DNA of 38,160 nucleotides from Planctomycetota bacterium (GCA_030612765.1 JAUWNG010000020.1:1-38160), one strand, 5' to 3'. Shown: positions 8,755 through 16,776, numbered from the stretch's first letter. Notes: generated by a model not told the origin, from the sequence alone. Made by a program: numbers and translations.

Positions 8755-9111
8755 ATGCGTACCACCAAGGGTCCGGCCCGAAATCGGGCCAAAAAACGCA
8801 TCTTCAAAAAAGCCAAAGGATTCGTCGGCGGCCGTCGCCGGCTGATGAGGACCGCCAAGGAAAGCCTGGTCCGTGCCGGCGTCTTCGCCTACCGCGACCG
8901 CCGCAACCGCAAACGCGATTTCCGCCGCCTGTGGATCATCCGCATCAACGCCGCCGTCCGCGAACGCGGACTCCGCTATAGCGAACTGATCGCCGGACTG
9001 AAGAAGGCCAACATCGAGTTGGACCGCAAGATGCTGGCCGAAATGGCCGTCGCCGACAGCCAAGGCTTCGACGCGGTCGTGGAATTGGTCAAACAGGCCG
9101 GTTCTGAATAA
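8755..9111 (+). CDS. rplT: 50S ribosomal protein L20
   Basis: The 118-residue protein has the L20 signature from start to end: an Arg/Lys-rich N-terminal extension ([21 protein letters not shown]), then [21 protein letters not shown] and a globular C-terminal domain ([20 protein letters not shown]). It is an early assembly protein of the large subunit. It lies between rpmI and pheS, the conserved infC-rpmI-rplT-pheS-pheT order minus infC. Its TAA is followed within 3 bases by a heptamer repeat array. Confidence 0.98.
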   Translation: MRTTKGPARNRAKKRIFKKAKGFVGGRRRLMRTAKESLVRAGVFAYRDRRNRKRDFRRLWIIRINAAVRERGLRYSELIAGLKKANIELDRKMLAEMAVADSQGFDAVVELVKQAGSE

Positions 9112-9113
9112 TT

Positions 9114-9187
9114 ATGAATGGTGAATGTAGAATGATGAATTGACGACGGCAAGTCATTCATCATTCATCATTCATCATTCTACATTC
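9114..9187. repeat. Facing heptamer arrays filling the rplT-pheS spacer
   Basis: Four 7-bp units (9114-9141, ATGAATG-like) face five units (9153-9187, mostly ATCATTC). An 18-bp segment pairs perfectly: GAATGTAGAATGATGAAT at 9123-9140 with its complement at 9170-9187. The array takes up nearly the whole intergenic space, so pheS has no recognisable ribosome binding site except what the repeat provides. Confidence 0.9.
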
Positions 9188-9192
9188 CACTC

Positions 9193-10317
9193 ATGGCTCT
9201 TTCCAATTTTCTGACCGAACTGGACGCCTTGCTCGACGAGGCGACGGACGCTTTCGCCGCGGCCTGCGACGCGGCCGCGTTGGAAGCCGCTCGCGTGCAA
9301 TTCGTCGGCGCCAAGAGCGGTCGATTGAAGGCCGTCCAGAAGGGGCTAGGCAAGGTGGACAAGGCCGACCGGCCCGCCGCCGGAAAGCGGTTCAACGAAG
9401 TCAAGCAAGCTATCGAGTCAGCCCACCAAGCGGTGGTCGAACGGTTGGCCTCGGCGTCGCGTCCGGCGGCCACCGCCCGATGCGTCGATCCCACGGTTCC
9501 CGGCGACTGCTGCCGGCTGGGCCGGCTGCACCCGATCACGCAGACGATCGAGGAGCTGAAGGAGATCATGGGCCGGCTGGGGTTCAGCGTGGTCGACGGG
9601 CCGGAGGTGGAAGACCAGTGGCACAATTTCGAGGCGTTGAATATCCCACCCGACCATCCCGCCTGTAACCCGTTGGAGAACTTCTATCTCGATCAAGGAT
9701 CAGCCGGCGGAGAAAGACAAGGAGACAAGGAGACAAGGAGACAAGGAGAAATCGCGGCAACAGCATCCTCCCTGTCTCCCCCTCTCCCCGTCTCCCTGTC
9801 TCCTTGTCTCCCTGTCTCCCCATCTTTTCTACTGCGGAGCCAGACGAGCACCGTGCAGATTCGGGCCATGGAACGGATGCGGCCGCCGGTACGGATAATC
9901 TCTTGCGGCCGGGTATACCGCCCCGACACCGCCGACGCCACCCACTACCCGATGTTCCATCAGATAGAGGGCCTACTGGTCGACCGCGGCGTGACGATGG
10001 CCGATCTGAAGAGCACGTTGCGGCTGTTCGCCCGCAGCGCTTTCGCCGACGACGTCCACATCCGTTTCCGGCCGTCGTTCTTCCCCTTCACCGAGCCAAG
10101 CGTCGAGGTGGACATGAGTTGGGCCGACGGGTGGATCGAGATGGGCGGGGCGGGTATGGTCGATCCAAACGTGCTTCGCGCCGTCGGCTACGACCCCGAG
10201 GAGTTCACCGGCTTCGCCTTCGGGCTGGGTATCGAACGTATCTGCGCCCGGCGGCACGGCATCGCAGATATCCGCGAGTTGTTCAAGAATGACGTGAGGT
10301 TTTTGCACCAGTTTTAG
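9193..10317 (+). CDS. pheS: Phenylalanine-tRNA ligase alpha subunit
   Basis: The 374-residue subunit contains an N-terminal coiled-coil arm (about 1-85) and the class II catalytic domain. Motif 2 (GRVYRPDTADATHYPMFHQIEG) and motif 3 (FAFGLGIERICARRHGI) are intact. With PheT it forms the alpha2beta2 enzyme that charges tRNA-Phe. Between FYLD and LLRSQTS there are about 40 extra residues (about 170-211, rich in Ser, Pro, Leu) encoded by a facing octamer array; in known PheS proteins these two motifs are separated by only a few residues. The frame is preserved, so the enzyme is probably functional with a surface loop. It is followed by pheT. Confidence 0.96.
   Translation: MALSNFLTELDALLDEATDAFAAACDAAALEAARVQFVGAKSGRLKAVQKGLGKVDKADRPAAGKRFNEVKQAIESAHQAVVERLASASRPAATARCVDPTVPGDCCRLGRLHPITQTIEELKEIMGRLGFSVVDGPEVEDQWHNFEALNIPPDHPACNPLENFYLDQGSAGGERQGDKETRRQGEIAATASSLSPPLPVSLSPCLPVSPSFLLRSQTSTVQIRAMERMRPPVRIISCGRVYRPDTADATHYPMFHQIEGLLVDRGVTMADLKSTLRLFARSAFADDVHIRFRPSFFPFTEPSVEVDMSWADGWIEMGGAGMVDPNVLRAVGYDPEEFTGFAFGLGIERICARRHGIADIRELFKNDVRFLHQF
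9715..9821. repeat. Octamer inverted arrays inside pheS
   Basis: Four exact copies of AGACAAGG (9715-9746) are followed by six full units plus a partial one of the complementary type CTCCCTGT/CTCCTTGT (9768-9821), with a 21-nt spacer. The arms can pair as a long imperfect hairpin. The period is 8 bp here, unlike the 7 bp seen elsewhere. The whole insert is translated in frame within PheS. Confidence 0.92.
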
Positions 10318-10321
10318 AAAC

Positions 10322-10410
10322 GGGGTTCGGGATTGGGGGTTCGGGACTCGGGAAGCACGGCATCCTGAACCCTCCAGCCCCGATCCCCGAATCCCCGAAC
10401 CCCCAATCCC
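10322..10410. repeat. Facing heptamer arrays in the pheS-pheT spacer
   Basis: Five units of the GGGGTTC/GGGATTG type (10322-10356) face a CCCCGAA-type array (10378-10410). GGGATTGGGGGTTCGGG at 10329-10345 pairs perfectly with 10394-10410. The same GGGATTC-type family recurs inside the FecR-LamG gene at 28156. The right arm abuts the pheT start codon and leaves no purine-rich ribosome binding site. Confidence 0.9.
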
Positions 10411-10414
10411 TCCC

Positions 10415-12595
10415 ATGCTCGTCTCCTGGAACTGGCTGAAACAATACGTGCCGCTGGATATGCCGCTGGAGGAACTTGAGCGGCGGCTGACCTTTTCTGG
10501 TCTCAACCATGAGGAGACCAAAGAGGTGGCCGACGACTTCGCCATCGACCTGGAGGTGACCAGCAATCGGCCCGATTGCCTGGGCCATATCGGCGTCGCC
10601 CGGGAAATCGCCGTGCTGTGGAATCTTAGCCTGAAGCTTCCCGCCGCTCGGCCGACGGAAGGCAAAACGCCGGTCGATAGTCTGGTTTCGGTGCGGATCG
10701 AGTGTCCCGATCTTTGCCCGCGATATACCGCTCGGGTGATCCGCGGCGTGAAGATCGGTCCCAGCCCACAATGGATGGCGAGGCGCTTGGAGACGGTCGG
10801 CATTATCCCGATCAACAACGTCGTGGATATCAGCAACTACGTGCTGATGGAGTGCGGACAGCCGTTGCACACGTTCGACTTCGGCAAGCTGCGCGGGGCG
10901 GGGAATAAAGGGGACAGGTCCAATTTGCCGCATAGCGGCCCTTCGGGTGCTCCGCACAAATTGGACCTGTCCCCTTTATTCCCCCCGGAGATCGTCGTCC
11001 GCCGCCCGCTGCCTGACGAGATCCTCGAAGCGATCGACCACAAAACCTACCAGCCTGGCCCCGAAACGTGCCTGATCTGCGACGGCGCTGTTCCCGTGGC
11101 GATCGGCGGGGTAATGGGCGGGGCGCGGACGGAGATTTCGCCGGACACACGCGACGTGTTGATCGAGGCGGCCGAGTTCGATCCGGTCTCGATCCGCAAC
11201 ACCGCCCGGCTGCTGAACCTGCACAGCGATTCGTCCTACCGTTTTGAGCGGCGGGTAGACCCCGAGGGGCTCGACTGGGCCAGCCGACGTTGCTGCGAAT
11301 TGATCCTCGACCTGGCCGGCGGCGAGTTGGCCGGCGGCATCGTGGACGTGGGCCGACCGCCGCGGAAGCGCGAGCCGATCGTGCTGCGGTTTTCGCAGTT
11401 GCAGCGGATTCTCGGCATTGAAGTGCCAGCCGAGCGGGTGCGAGAGATATTGCTGGCGCTGGGATTGGACCCGCTGGCCGCTAAAGCGGCCAGCCCTCAG
11501 TCGCTCGCCGTAACTCCGCCGAGTTGGCGGCGCGACCTGACCCGCGAGATCGACCTGATCGAGGAGGTCGGCCGAATCCACGGCTACGACGCGATACCCG
11601 AGGACGTGGGCGTGCCGATGGTCCCTTCGGCCCGACGCCGCGAGGATCGGGTGCTGGAAAAGGTCCGCCACGTGTTGACGGCCTGCGGCTTCGACGAGGC
11701 GGTCACGCTAAGCGCGGTCGATCGGCACACTTCCGAATCGCTCAGCCCCTGGACCGACGCCGAACCTTTGCGGAGTGCGATGCCGGTGGTCCGCGGCGCC
11801 GACCGGCTCCGCCGCAGTCTGTTGCCGAGTTTGCTCGTCGCGCGGGGGGCAAACGAGGCACTCGCCAACCCGATTATCGAGTTGTTCGAGATCGCCAAGG
11901 TATATCTGCCGCAAGGGGCCGAACTACCGCAAGAGCCGCTGCTGCTGGGTATCGCCGGCGGTCGGGACTATCCGGCGGTAAAAGGCGTGGTGGAAGCGAT
12001 CCTGTGCGAATTGAAGATAGCGGACCCCGTGGAAGCCGAGGGGTTAAAAGGGGACAGGTCCGATTTGTGCGAAACACCCTTCGGGCCGCTCAGCGGCAAA
12101 TCGGACCTGTCCCCTTTCGACACGGCCGCCTCGTGCCGGTTGCGGTTCCGCGGGCAGACGCTCGGCTACATGGGCCGCCTGACGGACGACGCGCTGAAAC
12201 AGTTCGATCTCAAAGGACCGGCCACGGTGGCCGAAGTCCGGCTGGCCCCGCTGATTGAAGCCGCCGATCTGATGCCGCGCTGCGTCGAGCAGTCGTCTTA
12301 CCCGGCGGTTACCCGCGACCTGAATCTGGTGGTCGCCGAAGCGGTCCGCTGGGCCGACGTGGCGGCCACCGCGCGGCGAGAGGCCGGCCCGTGCCTCGAA
12401 ACGCTCCAGTACCGAGACACGTACCGAGACGAAAAACGCTTGGGCGTCGATCGAAAAAGCCTCTTGTTCTCGATCGTGCTTCGCTCCGGCGAGTGTACGT
12501 TCACCAACCAACAGGCCGACGAAATCCGCGACCGGATCGTCGCCGCGTGCCGATCCGAACACGGGGCGGAATTGAGGAGAAAGGATGAGGGATGA
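10415..12595 (+). CDS. pheT: Phenylalanine-tRNA ligase beta subunit (compact form)
   Basis: The 726-residue subunit shows the PheT order: N-terminal SWNWLKQYVP, B3/B4 editing domain (SNRPDCLGHIGVARE, GVMGGA), B5 domain (VTPPSWRRDLTREIDLIEEVGRIHGYD), catalytic-like core and a C-terminal FDX-ACB domain (SSYPAVTRDLNLVV to FTNQQADEIRDRIV). The EMAP-like tRNA-binding OB domain normally found near residues 40-150 is absent. Two palindromic elements add about 30 residues after FGKLRG and about 27 after VEAEG, so the ancestral length was probably near 670. Its last residues, KDEG, and the TGA come from a heptamer array. Confidence 0.96.
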   Translation: MLVSWNWLKQYVPLDMPLEELERRLTFSGLNHEETKEVADDFAIDLEVTSNRPDCLGHIGVAREIAVLWNLSLKLPAARPTEGKTPVDSLVSVRIECPDLCPRYTARVIRGVKIGPSPQWMARRLETVGIIPINNVVDISNYVLMECGQPLHTFDFGKLRGAGNKGDRSNLPHSGPSGAPHKLDLSPLFPPEIVVRRPLPDEILEAIDHKTYQPGPETCLICDGAVPVAIGGVMGGARTEISPDTRDVLIEAAEFDPVSIRNTARLLNLHSDSSYRFERRVDPEGLDWASRRCCELILDLAGGELAGGIVDVGRPPRKREPIVLRFSQLQRILGIEVPAERVREILLALGLDPLAAKAASPQSLAVTPPSWRRDLTREIDLIEEVGRIHGYDAIPEDVGVPMVPSARRREDRVLEKVRHVLTACGFDEAVTLSAVDRHTSESLSPWTDAEPLRSAMPVVRGADRLRRSLLPSLLVARGANEALANPIIELFEIAKVYLPQGAELPQEPLLLGIAGGRDYPAVKGVVEAILCELKIADPVEAEGLKGDRSDLCETPFGPLSGKSDLSPFDTAASCRLRFRGQTLGYMGRLTDDALKQFDLKGPATVAEVRLAPLIEAADLMPRCVEQSSYPAVTRDLNLVVAEAVRWADVAATARREAGPCLETLQYRDTYRDEKRLGVDRKSLLFSIVLRSGECTFTNQQADEIRDRIVAACRSEHGAELRRKDEG
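10900..10984. repeat. Palindromic element, copy 1, inside pheT
   Basis: A perfect 28-bp inverted repeat (10900-10927 and 10957-10984, core AAAGGGGACAGGTCCAATTTG) encloses a 29-nt loop. It is translated in frame as about 30 residues between KLRG and EIVVRR, motifs that are nearly adjacent in ordinary PheT. GGGGACAGGTCC-type palindromes are known as dispersed REP-like repeats in many bacteria; no transposase is in this window. Confidence 0.95.
12047..12117. repeat. Palindromic element, copy 2, inside pheT
   Basis: The same element with 21-bp perfect arms (12047-12067 and 12097-12117, one transition from copy 1) and again a 29-nt loop. The loop matches the reverse complement of the copy 1 loop (both share a CACCC and CCGCT core), so the two copies lie in opposite orientation. 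It is translated in frame. Confidence 0.95.
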
Positions 12596-12690
12596 AGGAG
12601 GAGGGATGAAGGATGAGGGATGAAAGTTAGAAGGTTTGGAATATATTCTATATCCACAATTTCTCATCCTTCATCCCTCATCCTTCATCC
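12583..12690. repeat. Facing heptamer arrays overlapping the pheT and protease 3' ends
   Basis: Six units of GGATGAA/GGATGAG (12583-12624) face four complementary units (12663-12690) across an AT-rich 38-nt loop. GGATGAAGGATGAGGGATGA at 12604-12623 has its perfect complement at 12671-12690. Both convergent genes end inside the arms, each taking its stop codon from the array. The long stem could act as a bidirectional transcription terminator. Confidence 0.93.
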
Positions 12691-13999
12691 TTTTCTCCAC
12701 GTACTCGACGGCTCGTTGCCGCTGCCGATCGACGTATGGTTTCGCGTCTTTCTCGTCGCCGCCGTTACCGGGTTGTTGAAAGGTGTCGCGCCGGATACGC
12801 CACAACTGCCACTCGACATACTCCTCGTCGGTCAGCACGACCTCGTAGCCCTTGTTGGGCGTTACGCCCCATTGGTCGTTTTTCGTGGCGTCGCGCGGGC
12901 GCTGGATGTCCTTGCCGCTGGGGCGCCAATAGCTGGCCGTGGTCAGTTTCATCGCGCCGTAGCCGCGCGGCAAATCGATCAACTCTTGAACGGTCCCTTT
13001 GCCGTAGGTCCGCAAGCCGACGATCACCGCGCGATCGTGGTCCTGCAAACAGGCGGCGACGATCTCGGCGGCGCTGGCCGTTTCCTGATTGACGACCGCC
13101 GCCAGGGGGAAATCGGTGAACGGCCCTTGGCCGCCGGCGCGGTACGTCTCGCTGATTCGGCCGCCGCGGCGCCGCGTGGTGACAATAACGCCGGAGGAAA
13201 TCAATTGATTGCAGACGTCCACCGCGGCCGCGAGCCAACCGCCTGGATCGTTGCGCAAGTCGAGCACCAGACCGCGCATGCCTTGCTCAGCCAACCGGCC
13301 CAACACAAGTTCCAACTCGCCGGCCGTGGTTTCGGAGAAGCTGGTGATACGGACGTAGCCCACACGATCGCGGCCCGCGAGAAAGTAGTTCCACGAGCCG
13401 TCTTCGTTGCGGGTATCGCCCAGCACGGTGTTCACGTGGATGATTTCGCGGACGATGGTTATCTCCACCGGTTCCTTTTCGCCCACGTGCAGCACGGAGA
13501 GCGTAACCGGCTTGCCGGGCGGACCGCGGAGCAAAGCGACGGCCTCGGACATCGACATACCCTCGGTGCTCGTGCCGTCGATCTTCAGTATCCGGTCGCC
13601 GGCCAACACTCCAGCCTCGTAGGCCGGCGAACCCGCCAGCGGGCTGCGGACCGTCAGTTGATTGGTCCGCGGATCCAGCGCGACCTCCATCCCCACGCCG
13701 GCGAACTGCCGCTCGATGTCTTCCGTAAACGCGTCCAAGTCGGCCGCCGGAATGTAGATCGAGTTTTTGTCCAGTTGGCCGAGCATCCCCCGCATGGCCC
13801 CCTCGAACAATCGCAAATCGTCGATCGGTTCCAGCGAACGGCTCTCGATCGTGTTTATGGCGTTGGCCATGACGCGGAGGCACGGGTTCTTCTGCACCCG
13901 CAGGTAACAGGCCAGCGCCAGCATCGCGACGACGATCAACAACAGCAGATTACGGCGCGGCATGGGTGCATGAGGGTTCGAGGAATCGTATGATGCCAT
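12671..13999 (-). CDS. S41 family C-terminal processing protease
   Basis: The 442-residue enzyme has an N-terminal membrane anchor (about 16-33), a CtpA-type N-terminal helical region with NSIYIPAADLDAF, a PDZ domain (about 97-175) and an S41 peptidase domain (about 205-375). The catalytic Ser309 lies in NQETASAAEIVA and the Lys334 in TYGKGTVQ, the Ser-Lys dyad of tail-specific proteases. It acts in the periplasm on proteins recognised by their C-termini. It converges on pheT and diverges from dnaA. The last residues MKDEG and the stop come from the heptamer array. An alternative start at residue 13 (MPRRN) would also leave the anchor intact. Confidence 0.93.
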   Translation of the reverse strand: MASYDSSNPHAPMPRRNLLLLIVVAMLALACYLRVQKNPCLRVMANAINTIESRSLEPIDDLRLFEGAMRGMLGQLDKNSIYIPAADLDAFTEDIERQFAGVGMEVALDPRTNQLTVRSPLAGSPAYEAGVLAGDRILKIDGTSTEGMSMSEAVALLRGPPGKPVTLSVLHVGEKEPVEITIVREIIHVNTVLGDTRNEDGSWNYFLAGRDRVGYVRITSFSETTAGELELVLGRLAEQGMRGLVLDLRNDPGGWLAAAVDVCNQLISSGVIVTTRRRGGRISETYRAGGQGPFTDFPLAAVVNQETASAAEIVAACLQDHDRAVIVGLRTYGKGTVQELIDLPRGYGAMKLTTASYWRPSGKDIQRPRDATKNDQWGVTPNKGYEVVLTDEEYVEWQLWRIRRDTFQQPGNGGDEKDAKPYVDRQRQRAVEYVEKRMKDEG

Positions 14000-14171
14000 C
14001 TTTCGGGCAGAAAACCAACCAAGCTAATCATAAGCATACCTGCTTGGCCCCTCAATACGATCGCGGCGTTCTGTTATCGCATTTTTCTTGGGGGGGAGAT
14101 GTTCAACCCACCTCGTAGACTTCCCCGAAAATCGCTACAATATCGGTTTCCATAATCAAGGCGGAGCCGAC

Positions 14172-15248
14172 ATGGTTGACGGCGTCATTGACATACCTCT
14201 TCCGGGGAGACAGCTACCTGCCGCCGCTGAGCAGGACGGCAGGGTCGCCTCGGGCAATTTCCTGGCCGGGCCCGAGAACCGGCTGGTCGAGGTCGCCGTC
14301 CGATCGGTCGTCGAGGAGCGGGCCAACGGTTACAACCCACTGGTATTCCACGGCTCCAGCGGGACCGGAAAGTCACATCTGGCCGACGGCATTGCGGCGG
14401 CATGGCGCGATCGCCACCGGCGGCGGGTGGTCCGCACCACCGCGGTCGATTTTGCCCGCGAGTTGGCCGAAGCGATCGAGACCCAGGCGGTCGATGAATT
14501 TCGCGAGAAACATCGAAAAGCGGATTTGTTGATAGTCGAGGACTTGGGCAGATTGGTTACCCGACGATCCGAGAAACTGAACACCCAAGAGGAGCTTGTT
14601 TATACGCTGGATGCGTTGTTGGCCGAAGGCCGGTGGGCAGTGATCACGGCCCCAGCGGCGCCGACCGAGCTTCCCGGCCTTTTACCGGCCTTGCAAAGCC
14701 GGTTGTGCGGCGGTTTGGTGGTTCCTTTGTCGCCACCTGGTCCCGAGGCTCGCTTGGCGCTGCTCCAACATTTAGCCAAATCAAGAGACCTGGAATTGCC
14801 GGAACCAGTGGCGCGGATCCTGACTGAAGGTTTGTGCGGGACGGCGCCGGAGTTGGCGGGCGCATTGTGGGAGGTGGCGATGGCCGACCATCTTGGCGAC
14901 GGCCGACTTGACCTGGAGGCCACCCGCGAATATGTTGATCGGCGAAGCCGTACCCGGCGGCCCAGCCTGCATGAAATCGCCTTGGCCACGGCGCGGCATT
15001 TTTCAATACGGTTGTCCGACATGCGAGGCCCGGTACGGCGTCGTGCATTGGTCGCTGCCCGCGGGGTGGCCGTATACCTTGCCCGGAAAATAGGTAAAGA
15101 ACGACTCGAAGAGATCGGGCGGTATTTCGGCGGCCGAGACCATACCACTGTGTTGCATAGTTTTCGCAAAACGGAAGAATCCATCAATAGCGACCCGACG
15201 ATCCGCGAAGCGATCGATCGGCTACGAACGAAGCTGTGGAAAACTTGA
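14172..15248 (+). CDS. dnaA: Chromosomal replication initiator DnaA, short form
   Basis: The 358-residue protein starts almost directly at the AAA+ domain: NFLAGPENRL, Walker A GSSGTGKS, a Walker B-like LLIVEDLGRL, and the LQSRLCGGLVVPL box equivalent to the arginine-finger motif. Domain IV follows, with the initiator helix-turn-helix and the DnaA signature GRDHTTVLHSFRKTEE. Domains I and II (about 100 residues, normally binding helicase and DnaA partners) are absent, and only 172 bp separate it from the divergent protease, so there is no room for them. ATG 14172 is chosen because the upstream frame (to 14088) has no homology. It lies before dnaN, dciA and gyrB. Confidence 0.88.
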   Translation: MVDGVIDIPLPGRQLPAAAEQDGRVASGNFLAGPENRLVEVAVRSVVEERANGYNPLVFHGSSGTGKSHLADGIAAAWRDRHRRRVVRTTAVDFARELAEAIETQAVDEFREKHRKADLLIVEDLGRLVTRRSEKLNTQEELVYTLDALLAEGRWAVITAPAAPTELPGLLPALQSRLCGGLVVPLSPPGPEARLALLQHLAKSRDLELPEPVARILTEGLCGTAPELAGALWEVAMADHLGDGRLDLEATREYVDRRSRTRRPSLHEIALATARHFSIRLSDMRGPVRRRALVAARGVAVYLARKIGKERLEEIGRYFGGRDHTTVLHSFRKTEESINSDPTIREAIDRLRTKLWKT

Positions 15249-15533
15249 ACGTCGGCCGTCAATCGCCGTCGATAACCCAGGCGACTTCGCCACAATCACC
15301 AACACGCGAATTACGATTCACTTAAACTATTCCCTTTACCAAACTCCCGGCAACAACTTAACGACCGACATTCGACGGTTTCTTCACCGTCGCCACAAGA
15401 CTTCCCGCTGCCTTAAGTTCCAACACGGCAACGTGTTGTTCGCCATACAACCAAACCATCAACACTTGATTGCGGCAGCCTACTACTACTGCCTTTATAA
15501 AACAAAGAATTATAAGAAAGGTATGACCCCGTC
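15249..15533. other. dnaA-dnaN spacer, candidate origin region
   Basis: This 285-bp spacer is visibly richer in A/T and pyrimidines than its surroundings. It carries two perfect 7-bp hairpins: CGACGGT/ACCGTCG (15373-15392) and CAACACG/CGTGTTG (15421-15438). An A/T-rich run precedes dnaN (about 15490-15520). The dnaA-dnaN spacer is a common oriC site, but I found no consensus TTATNCACA box, so the origin call is by position only. AAAGG near 15518 may serve dnaN. Confidence 0.35.
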
Positions 15534-16649
15534 ATGAAAGCAACTTGCGAATGCGATAAACTATTACACGCCTTTCAGATGGCCGCCAGCGTGGCTCCGG
15601 CACGCAGTCCCAAGCCAATCCTGCAAAACGTTAAACTTGAAGTGACGGCCGACAAAGCACTTCTAATGGGGACTGATTTAGAGGTCGGCATCCGCGTAGA
15701 GGTGCCCGGTTTTACCGTGGAGGCGCCCGGCAGCGTGGTTTTACCCCGCGACCGCTTTGGGAAAATCCTGTCGGAAAGCTCTGACGAAAAATTAGACTTG
15801 GAAAGCGACGGCGGTAAGGTGTTGGTCCGCGGCGGGCGGAGCGAGTTTCAACTTCCCAGCGAAAACCCAGACGAGTTTCCCGACGTGGTTGCGTTCGAGG
15901 AAGAAAAATATCACGAACTACCGGCTCGGTTTTTCCGTGAGGTCATCCGGCGAACCGTCTACGCCACGGACAATGAGAGCAGCCGTTACGCCCTCGGCGG
16001 GGTGTTGGTGGAACTGACCGCCGACGGACTGACGGCCGTCGCCACGGATGGCCGTCGCCTTGCGCGACAAGAAGGCCCGGCTAAGTCGATCGGCGGTCAC
16101 GCCACCGGAGAGAATACGACGATCATCCCTACCCGCGCCATGCAGTTGATCGAACGGGCGCTGGCGGACAGCGAAGACAACATTTTAATGGCCATCCGCG
16201 AGAACGACGTGCTGATCCGCGGCGGTCGGGCAACGATCTATTCTCGATTGGTCGAGGGACGCTATCCAAAATGGCGCGACGTGTTTCCGCGGCGCGAAGG
16301 CATGTTGAAAATCGAATTGACCGCGGGTCCGTTTTACGCGGCAGTGCGTCAAGCGGCGATCGTCACCAGCGAAGAGCGCCGTGGGGTGGATTTTACCTTC
16401 GGTGGCGGCAAAATTGTATTGGCCGGACACGGGGCGGAGTATGGCGAGTCGCACGTCGAGTTGCCCATCGCTTACGACGGCTCGGAGGTCGGCATTACGC
16501 TCGACCCGCGGTATCTCGGCGAGTTCCTTAAGGTATTGGACTCCGAGCAGAGTTTCACGATGGAGTTGCGCGACGCGGAGAGCGCCGCCGTTTGCGCGAC
16601 CGACGACGGTTACGCTTACGTAATAATGCCGCTGGCCAGGGATCAATAA
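15534..16649 (+). CDS. dnaN: DNA polymerase III sliding clamp (beta)
   Basis: The 371-residue protein has normal beta-clamp length and three repeated clamp domains. Recognisable features are the N-terminal CDKLLHAFQMAASVAP with ILQNVKLEV, the middle FFREVIRRTVYATDNESSRYALGGVLVE with ATDGRRLA, and the C-terminal VEGRYPKWRDVFP and YVIMPLARDQ. The ring tethers polymerase III and other enzymes to DNA. It sits in the standard position after dnaA. Confidence 0.98.
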   Translation: MKATCECDKLLHAFQMAASVAPARSPKPILQNVKLEVTADKALLMGTDLEVGIRVEVPGFTVEAPGSVVLPRDRFGKILSESSDEKLDLESDGGKVLVRGGRSEFQLPSENPDEFPDVVAFEEEKYHELPARFFREVIRRTVYATDNESSRYALGGVLVELTADGLTAVATDGRRLARQEGPAKSIGGHATGENTTIIPTRAMQLIERALADSEDNILMAIRENDVLIRGGRATIYSRLVEGRYPKWRDVFPRREGMLKIELTAGPFYAAVRQAAIVTSEERRGVDFTFGGGKIVLAGHGAEYGESHVELPIAYDGSEVGITLDPRYLGEFLKVLDSEQSFTMELRDAESAAVCATDDGYAYVIMPLARDQ

Positions 16650-16660
16650 CGACTGATTCA

Positions 16661-16739
16661 TTTAGCCCGCCGTGAATACACGGCGGGGCGGTTGACTGCG
16701 AAAAACCGCCTGCCCCGGGTGTATTCACCCGGGGCTAAA
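16661..16739. repeat. Imperfect inverted repeat after dnaN
   Basis: The outer arms TTTAGCCC.../...GGGCTAAA enclose two similar internal hairpins (GCCGTGAATACACGGC at 16669-16684 and a CCGGGTGTATTCACCCGG form near 16717-16734) around a 10-nt centre. The whole 79-bp unit lies between dnaN and dciA, starting 11 bp after the dnaN stop. It is intergenic and looks like a mobile or dispersed repeat. Confidence 0.85.
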
Positions 16740-16776
16740 TACGGATATTGCGATCCAAATGACGGGATAACGGATT

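Noticed and set aside
9700-9828. Frameshift or pseudogene in pheS
   Set aside because: The frame is intact across the insert, and both flanks encode the complete conserved domain, so the gene is called intact with an insertion. The same logic applies to pheT and asnB.
10900-10984. Intein or group II intron in pheT
   Set aside because: The insert is only about 30 codons and is palindromic, with no splicing motifs; it is far too short for either.
12650-12658. DnaA box (ATATCCACA, one mismatch)
   Set aside because: It lies in the loop between pheT and the protease, far from the dnaA spacers, and is a single near-match that chance could give. A similar TTATCCACT at 28311 is part of a heptamer array.
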